From contig JAGLMJ010000009.1 of NCBI GenBank assembly GCA_023140095.1, positions 1 to 18,621 of the forward strand: 18,621 bases of DNA, read 5' to 3'. A program made the position numbers and the translations under genes. The DNA is from Candidatus Omnitrophota bacterium (GTDB taxonomy: Bacteria > Omnitrophota > Koll11 > Zapsychrales > Zapsychraceae). Under the pieces are notes generated by a model. That model was not told the origin of the DNA, made no database searches, and was given only the letters and a program-made list of their open reading frames with translations. Positions 13,994 to 18,621 of this stretch are shown here, piece by piece (position 1 is the stretch's first letter; each line of letters starts with the position of its first letter).

Positions 13994-15250
13994 ATGAACC
14001 ATTTAAAAAAGGTCGATCCGGACGTTTATAAAGCCATTGTCAACGAACTTAAGCGCCAGCAGGATAATCTGGAATTGATCGCGTCTGAGAATATTGTTTC
14101 TGAGGCGGTGCTTGAGGCCCAAGGGTGCGTGATGACGAATAAGTATGCCGAGGGGTACCCGGCCGCGCGCTGGTACGGGGGTTGCGAGCATGTTGATGTC
14201 GTCGAGAACTTAGCGATCGAGCGGGCCAAAGAGATCTTTGGCGCGCAGCATGTGAATGTTCAGCCTCACTCAGGGTCGCAGGCGAATATGGCGGTCTATT
14301 TAGCGGCGCTTGATTATGGCGATACAGTCTTGGCGATGGACCTCGCTTGCGGGGGGCACTTATCGCACGGCCTTAAGATCAATTTTTCCGGACGCTCTTA
14401 TAATTTTGTTCCCTATACGGTCGACAAGAAGACCGAAATGCTCGACTACGATCAGATCGAGGCTTTGGCCAAGGAACATAAGCCTAAAATGATCGTTGCC
14501 GGGGCTTCGGCGTATTCAAGAACAATCGATTTTGAGCGGTTCCGGCAGATCTGCGACAGCGTCGGGGCCTATCTTTTTGTTGATATGGCGCATATCGCGG
14601 GGCTGGTTGCCGCCGGGATCCATCCGTCGCCGGTGCCTTATGCTGAATTTGTGACGACAACGACGCATAAAACCCTCAGAGGCCCGCGTTCGGGAATGAT
14701 CCTTTGCCGGGAAGAATTTGCGAAAAAGATCAATTCGATGGTATTTCCGGGAACGCAGGGCGGGCCGCTGATGCATGTGATCGCCGCCAAAGCGGTTGCC
14801 CTTAAGGAAGCGATGGGCGACGAGTTCAAACAATATCAGCGGCAGATCGTCAACAATGCCAAGATGCTTGCGCAGACGATGGAGGGGTTCGGGTATCGCA
14901 TCGTTGCCGGAGGAACGGACAATCACTTGTTCATGGCCGATCTGCGTTCTAAAAATATTACCGGAAAAGAAGCGTCGGCGGTCTTGGATCAAGTGCAGAT
15001 AACAGTGAATAAAAACCTTATTCCCTTCGACCCGCAAAAGTCAACGGTCACAAGCGGGATCCGTATCGGAACGCCGGCGGTAACGACAAGAGGAATGAGG
15101 GAAGAGGAAATGGAGCAGATCGCTTATCTGATCGACCAAGCCATTACACAAAGGGATAATGAAGATGAGCTCGGGAAGATCGCTGAAGGCGTCCATCATT
15201 TAGCCGGAATATTCCCGGTTTATAAAGATTTAAAGGATTGCCTACAATGA
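13994..15250 (+). CDS. glyA: Serine hydroxymethyltransferase
   Basis: GlyA, 418 residues, a PLP enzyme that turns serine and tetrahydrofolate into glycine and methylene-THF. Both products feed purine synthesis: glycine for PurD, and one-carbon units for formyl donors. LELIASEN (27-34), AEGYP, the [11 protein letters not shown] block, QPHSGSQAN and [12 protein letters not shown] with the PLP lysine (Lys226) are all visible. The loop usually reading GKRYYGG is AARWYGG here; the catalytic second Tyr is kept. I chose ATG 13994 because AAAGGAG (13982-13988) is ideally placed and the N-terminus then matches the family; ATGs at 13958 and 13973 are in frame but poorly supported. Its stop overlaps nrdR. 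Confidence 0.96.
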   Translation: MNHLKKVDPDVYKAIVNELKRQQDNLELIASENIVSEAVLEAQGCVMTNKYAEGYPAARWYGGCEHVDVVENLAIERAKEIFGAQHVNVQPHSGSQANMAVYLAALDYGDTVLAMDLACGGHLSHGLKINFSGRSYNFVPYTVDKKTEMLDYDQIEALAKEHKPKMIVAGASAYSRTIDFERFRQICDSVGAYLFVDMAHIAGLVAAGIHPSPVPYAEFVTTTTHKTLRGPRSGMILCREEFAKKINSMVFPGTQGGPLMHVIAAKAVALKEAMGDEFKQYQRQIVNNAKMLAQTMEGFGYRIVAGGTDNHLFMADLRSKNITGKEASAVLDQVQITVNKNLIPFDPQKSTVTSGIRIGTPAVTTRGMREEEMEQIAYLIDQAITQRDNEDELGKIAEGVHHLAGIFPVYKDLKDCLQ

Positions 15251-15711
15251 AATGTCCGTCTTGCCAATATAACGAAACAAAAGTTGTGGACTCCCGCCTC
15301 AATGGTGATGGAACCTCCATACGCCGGCGCAGGGAATGTTTGAAATGTGAGAAACGTTTTACGACCTATGAATACGTCGAGCATGTTCCTTTGATGGTTG
15401 TCAAAAGGGACGGCCGCCGCCAGCCGTTTGACCGCGAGAAGATCATTGCGGGCATTGTCAAGGCGTGCGAAAAGCGTCCTGTCAGTATCGACAAGATCGA
15501 GGCGATCACCGGCGAGATCGAGCGGACCATCCAGAAGAAATATGACCGCGAGGTTGAGGCCAAGGCTCTCGGAGAGATCATTATGGGGAAGCTGGGGATG
15601 ATCGACGAGGTCGCCTATGTCCGTTTCGCGTCCGTGTACCGGCAATTCCGCGACGTGAACCAGTTCATGAACGAATTAAAATTGATGTTAGACAAGGAAA
15701 AAATAAAATAG
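15247..15711 (+). CDS. nrdR: Transcriptional repressor NrdR
   Basis: NrdR, 154 residues, a repressor of ribonucleotide reductase genes that senses ATP and dATP. The N-terminal zinc ribbon has Cys3, Cys6, Cys31 and Cys34 with the basic RRRRE between. An ATP-cone spans about 49-139 ([16 protein letters not shown] to the [13 protein letters not shown] block). The start is ATG 15247, overlapping the glyA stop as ATGA; an in-frame TTG at 15238 is less likely. No ribonucleotide reductase gene or clear NrdR box pair is in this window, so its targets lie elsewhere. glyA-nrdR pairs are known from other bacteria. Confidence 0.95.
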   Translation: MKCPSCQYNETKVVDSRLNGDGTSIRRRRECLKCEKRFTTYEYVEHVPLMVVKRDGRRQPFDREKIIAGIVKACEKRPVSIDKIEAITGEIERTIQKKYDREVEAKALGEIIMGKLGMIDEVAYVRFASVYRQFRDVNQFMNELKLMLDKEKIK

Positions 15712-15765
15712 CTACACGCTCTTAGTCCATTAAGGATCAAGGGCTGGTGATCGGAGGGTTTTAAG

Positions 15766-16170
15766 GTGGTTCAAGTTGAATTAAGCAAAATTATTATCGA
15801 TGAAAAACACCAGGACCAGATCATAGTTCTCAAAGAAAAGGATGGGGAGCGTCAATTCCCGATTGTTATCGGTTTTCTTGAGGCCTCGAGCATCAAGATG
15901 AAGCTTTCCGGCATTGAGCCGCCCCGGCCCATGACGCATGATCTTTTGGTCTCTGTTGTTGAGGGGCTAGGAGCGACGCTCGACCGTCTGGTTATTGATA
16001 AAATGGTGAACAATACTTTTCATGCCAAGCTCGAGTTTAAGTTCAAGAACGGAAGAAAAAAGATCATTGATGCCAGGCCTTCCGACGGGGTTGCTCTGGC
16101 TGTACGGACAAATGCCTCAATTTTTGTAGATGAGGAAGTCATTAAAAAAGCAGCGATATTTAATGCGTAA
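15766..16170 (+). CDS. Bifunctional nuclease family protein (DUF151)
   Basis: A 134-residue protein of the BFN/DUF151 family, named after a plant protein with DNase and RNase activity. The role in bacteria is not settled. Visible family blocks are FPIVIGFLEASSIKMKL, RPMTHDLLVSVVEGLGA and the conserved ARPSDGVALAVRTNASIFVDEEV. No catalytic residue can be named with confidence. The start is GTG 15766 with GGAGG at 15753-15757 and 8 bases between. It lies 54 bases after nrdR and 20 before the CCA-type gene, so it is likely in the same transcript. Confidence 0.88.
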   Translation: MVQVELSKIIIDEKHQDQIIVLKEKDGERQFPIVIGFLEASSIKMKLSGIEPPRPMTHDLLVSVVEGLGATLDRLVIDKMVNNTFHAKLEFKFKNGRKKIIDARPSDGVALAVRTNASIFVDEEVIKKAAIFNA

Positions 16171-16190
16171 TACCTCGCGAGCCTATCTTC

Positions 16191-17624
16191 ATGCCCCTTT
16201 TATCCGATTATCCTCAATTAAAGACCATTCATGACATTGCTAAACAGAAAAAAGTGTCCGTTTATTTGGTGGGCGGCTTTCTGCGCGATTTTCTGCTTGG
16301 GACACAAAAAAAAGATCTTGATTTTGCCGTTGAAAAGAACGCCCTGGATGTTGCCCTCGCGTTTTCCAAAAAGATCAAAGGCGCGTATGTCCTTTTAGAT
16401 GAAGCCCGCGGATGCGCCCGTGTTGCCAAAAAGATCAAAGGGGCGCTGTATACATTTGATTTCGCGGACTTCCGCGATAAAACTTTTGAGGGCGACCTTG
16501 CCCGCCGTGATTTTACGATCAATACGCTTTCTGTGGACCTGTCAAAAGTAAAGGCAAAAACAGAACTCGCGGATGCTTTAATGGATGTTAAGCGCGGGAT
16601 CAAGGACATTACGGACAAGCGCATCAAGCGCGTGTCCGTCAGGGCCTTTAAAGAAGATCCTTTGCGCATGATGCGGGCGTTCAGCTTAAAAGCGATATTA
16701 GGCTTTAAGATCGAGCTCAAAACCCTGAACCAGATCCGCAAAGAAAAAGATCTGATCTGTAATGTTTCCTATGAGCGCATCCGCGAAGAACTCTTTAAGA
16801 TCTTAGAGGTAGATCAATCCTCGCCGATCATCAAGTCCATGGATCGTGCCGGGCTGCTCGAGAAGATCATACCGCAGGTCAAGATCATGTTTGATTGCAA
16901 GCAGGGGACCTATCATCACTTGGATGTTTGGCCGCATTCGATCGAAACGGTTGTTCAGTTGGAGAAAATATTTGCTCAATTAAAGAACGATGAAGAGGTC
17001 GTCGCCTATCTCGGGGAATCTTTGGGCGGCAACCGCAGCCGGCGGGCGGTCATGAAACTGGCGGCGCTGTTGCATGATATCGGCAAGCCCGATACCCGCC
17101 GGAAAGAGGGGGGAAAGGTCTCGTATCATGGGCATGAACATGTCGGCAAAACGATCGTTAAGCATGTTGCCAAGATGTTCAAGCTTTCTGTCCGGGAGCG
17201 CCACGCGCTCGAAGATATGGTCCGCTGGCATCTGCGCCCGGGATATTTATCGAACTTTAAAAAGCCCAGCGAGAAGGCGGTCTACCGTTATTTTCGCGAC
17301 ACGAAGGAAGAAAGCGTCAGCACGCTGTTGCTGTCTTTAGCCGATCAAAGATCGACGCGGGGGCCGGCAACAACGCAGAAGGACCAGGATCATCATGAAG
17401 CGATCTGCCTGGAGCTTGTCCGCCGGTATTTTCAGAAGAAAAAAGAGAAGCCCTTCCGGCGGCTGATCAGCGGCGATGACCTCATCCGGACATTGAAATT
17501 AAAACCGTCCCCGCTGTTTGCCAAGATCTTATCAGGAGTTGAGGAGGCGCAGATGCTCGGGAAGCTTAAAAACAAAAAAGAAGCGCTGGAATGCGCCCTC
17601 AAGATCGCGGCGAAAAAGGCATGA
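16191..17624 (+). CDS. CCA-adding-type tRNA nucleotidyltransferase with HD domain
   Basis: A 477-residue class II nucleotidyltransferase of the polyA polymerase/CCA family with a C-terminal HD domain. The head domain has VGGFLRD (27-33) and the metal-binding DLD (42-44). ARRDFTINTLSVD (104-116) is the next family motif and EDPLRMMRAF (155-164) holds the EDxxR block that reads incoming bases in CCA enzymes. A helical region follows. The HD domain shows AALLHDIGKPDTRR with His295-Asp296 and GHEHVG. The likely job is repair or addition of the tRNA 3' CCA end. An A-adding or C-adding specialist, or a polyA polymerase, cannot be excluded from motifs alone. The ATG 16191 has no clear ribosome binding site. 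Confidence 0.88.
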   Translation: MPLLSDYPQLKTIHDIAKQKKVSVYLVGGFLRDFLLGTQKKDLDFAVEKNALDVALAFSKKIKGAYVLLDEARGCARVAKKIKGALYTFDFADFRDKTFEGDLARRDFTINTLSVDLSKVKAKTELADALMDVKRGIKDITDKRIKRVSVRAFKEDPLRMMRAFSLKAILGFKIELKTLNQIRKEKDLICNVSYERIREELFKILEVDQSSPIIKSMDRAGLLEKIIPQVKIMFDCKQGTYHHLDVWPHSIETVVQLEKIFAQLKNDEEVVAYLGESLGGNRSRRAVMKLAALLHDIGKPDTRRKEGGKVSYHGHEHVGKTIVKHVAKMFKLSVRERHALEDMVRWHLRPGYLSNFKKPSEKAVYRYFRDTKEESVSTLLLSLADQRSTRGPATTQKDQDHHEAICLELVRRYFQKKKEKPFRRLISGDDLIRTLKLKPSPLFAKILSGVEEAQMLGKLKNKKEALECALKIAAKKA

Positions 17625-17642
17625 AGAAGTAAAAGGGAAACC

Positions 17643-18581
17643 ATGAAGATAAAAAATATTGAGATAGTGATCGTCAATAGCGATATCACACAGCTCGATG
17701 TCGACGCGATCATTAATCCCGCGAACATGCAAATGAAGATGGAGAATGGGCTCGCGGGGAGCATTAATCAACAAGGCGGCGGCGCGATCGAAGAAGAGGC
17801 GCTCTCGAAGGCCCCTGTTGACGTCGGGGAAGCGGTTGTTACTAAAGCCGGGACACTTAAGGCCCGGCATATTATTCATGCGGTCACCATGGGCGTTGAG
17901 GGAGGCACGGACCAGGAGACCGTCCGCCATGCGGCAGCGAGCGCGCTGAAATGCGCAGATGAATTAAAGATAAAATCGGTGGCGTTCCCGGCGCTGGGAT
18001 GCGGGTTAGGCGGGTTTCCTTTGGTTGGATGCGCGAAAGTCATTATTCAGGAGGTCTTAAAGTTCTCACGGAAGGCAGATGCTTCTTTAGAGGAAGTCAT
18101 TTTTTGCCTTAACGATCATAAAGATTTTGAGGTCTTCGAATCAACGGCCTGCGGATATCTTCGTCATATTCAGGAAGATTTGGGGCCCGGCCCGTACGTT
18201 ACCGTTGATATTATTATTGAGAGCCGGGACGGGGTCGTCCTTATCGAGCGTTCAAATCCTCCTTACGGCTGGGCGCTGCCCGGGGGTTTTCTTGACCATG
18301 GAGAGAACTTAGAAGAGGCGGCTATCCGCGAGGCCAAAGAGGAAACAAATCTCGATCTTATAAATTTAAGACAGTTCCATACGTATTCCGAACCCGGCCG
18401 TGATCCGCGCTTCCAGACGATCTCGACCGTTTTTATTGCTGAAGGCCAGGGAACGCCGCAGTCGGGCGATGACGCGAAGGACCTGAAGATCGTGCGCTAT
18501 GAAGATCTAACGGAACGTGATTATGCGTTTGACCACAAAGAGATCATAAAAGAGTACTTGATCGAAAAAGATCTCGATTAA
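17643..18581 (+). CDS. Macro domain-Nudix hydrolase fusion
   Basis: A 312-residue two-domain protein. Residues 1-170 are a macro domain, which binds or hydrolyses ADP-ribose derivatives: VNSDITQLDVDAIINPAN at the N-terminus, a GLAGSINQQGG loop in place of the common GGGVxxAI, and FPALGCGLGGFP for the phosphate loop. Residues 183-312 are a Nudix hydrolase of the ADP-ribose pyrophosphatase kind: NPPYGWALPGGF, then a Nudix box at 215-237 with GE, REAKEE intact, and Asn236 in place of the usual Gly; YSEPGRDPRFQT follows. Coupled action (macro frees ADP-ribose, Nudix splits it to AMP and ribose 5-phosphate) is inferred. AAAAGGGAAACC supports the ATG at 17643. It comes 18 bases after the preceding gene. 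Confidence 0.92.
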   Translation: MKIKNIEIVIVNSDITQLDVDAIINPANMQMKMENGLAGSINQQGGGAIEEEALSKAPVDVGEAVVTKAGTLKARHIIHAVTMGVEGGTDQETVRHAAASALKCADELKIKSVAFPALGCGLGGFPLVGCAKVIIQEVLKFSRKADASLEEVIFCLNDHKDFEVFESTACGYLRHIQEDLGPGPYVTVDIIIESRDGVVLIERSNPPYGWALPGGFLDHGENLEEAAIREAKEETNLDLINLRQFHTYSEPGRDPRFQTISTVFIAEGQGTPQSGDDAKDLKIVRYEDLTERDYAFDHKEIIKEYLIEKDLD

Positions 18582-18593
18582 ATGAGGTGAATT

Positions 18594-18621
18594 TTGGAAT
18601 TATACTGGTTCTTAATGAGAT
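18594..18621 (+). CDS. Possible start of a further gene, cut by the window edge
   Basis: GAGGT at 18584-18588 lies 5 bases before a TTG at 18594, and the frame MELYWFLMR is open to the edge. The short hydrophobic start could be a membrane protein. Too little remains to say what it is. Confidence 0.3.

Noticed and set aside
14516..15037. 173-residue open frame on the minus strand
   Set aside because: It is the shadow of glyA; no ribosome binding site and no family resemblance.
1..18621. CRISPR array, tRNA or rRNA genes
   Set aside because: No regular spaced repeats, no cloverleaf-like stretch and no rRNA sequence were seen in the gaps.

Overview
The window looks like a piece of a chromosome from an uncultured bacterium, most likely of the Omnitrophota (candidate division OP3) type. 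That placement is an inference. It rests on the C-terminal tail of a broken gene near the left edge (a GGIDLNP stretch followed by a VIIQIVP.NLPLLLG stretch), which I recall from large proteins of that group. It also fits the split FGAM synthase (PurS-PurS-PurL fusion plus separate PurQ) and the Sua5/low-molecular-weight phosphatase fusion. All recognisable genes are on the + strand.

Region 1 (1-2105) is degraded and mobile. It starts with the C-terminal half of an ISAzo13-type transposase that has an in-frame stop at its left end. This abuts the 3' part of a chromosomal gene of unknown function. That gene is itself interrupted by an IS200-like element of about 735 bp (TnpA with HUH and Tyr motifs, hairpins at both ends, and a hairpin that buries the tnpA ribosome binding site). 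Removing the element restores one continuous reading frame. The tail ends in a near-perfect 18-bp palindrome followed by a tandem 11-mer.

Region 2 (2130-2771) is one secreted DUF2059-type protein with its own sigma70-like promoter. A 339-bp gap (2772-3110) follows, holding a second strong promoter and a leader of about 150 nt with two possible stem-loops.

Region 3 (3111-12432) is a de novo purine operon: purB, purC, purS-purS-purL fusion, a frameshifted LOG-family gene, purQ, purM, purD, purE. Region 4 (12429-15711) continues without a visible terminator: a Sua5/TsaC-LMW phosphatase fusion, rpiB, glyA and nrdR. This repeats the sua5-ywlE-rpiB-glyA order known from Bacillus. Region 5 (15766-18581) holds a bifunctional-nuclease family protein, a CCA-adding-type nucleotidyltransferase with HD domain, and a macro-Nudix fusion. 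A further gene may start at the right edge.

Much of this set meets at ribose 5-phosphate, one-carbon units and nucleotides. RpiB makes ribose 5-phosphate for PRPP. GlyA provides glycine and one-carbon units for purines. NrdR senses ATP/dATP. LOG and the macro-Nudix protein would release ribose 5-phosphate or AMP from nucleotides and ADP-ribose. No purF, purN, purH or purK is in the window. The most interesting items are the macro-Nudix fusion, the Sua5-phosphatase fusion, the in-frame IS200 interruption of the conserved-tail gene, the palindrome at 2035-2085 and the frameshift in the LOG gene.
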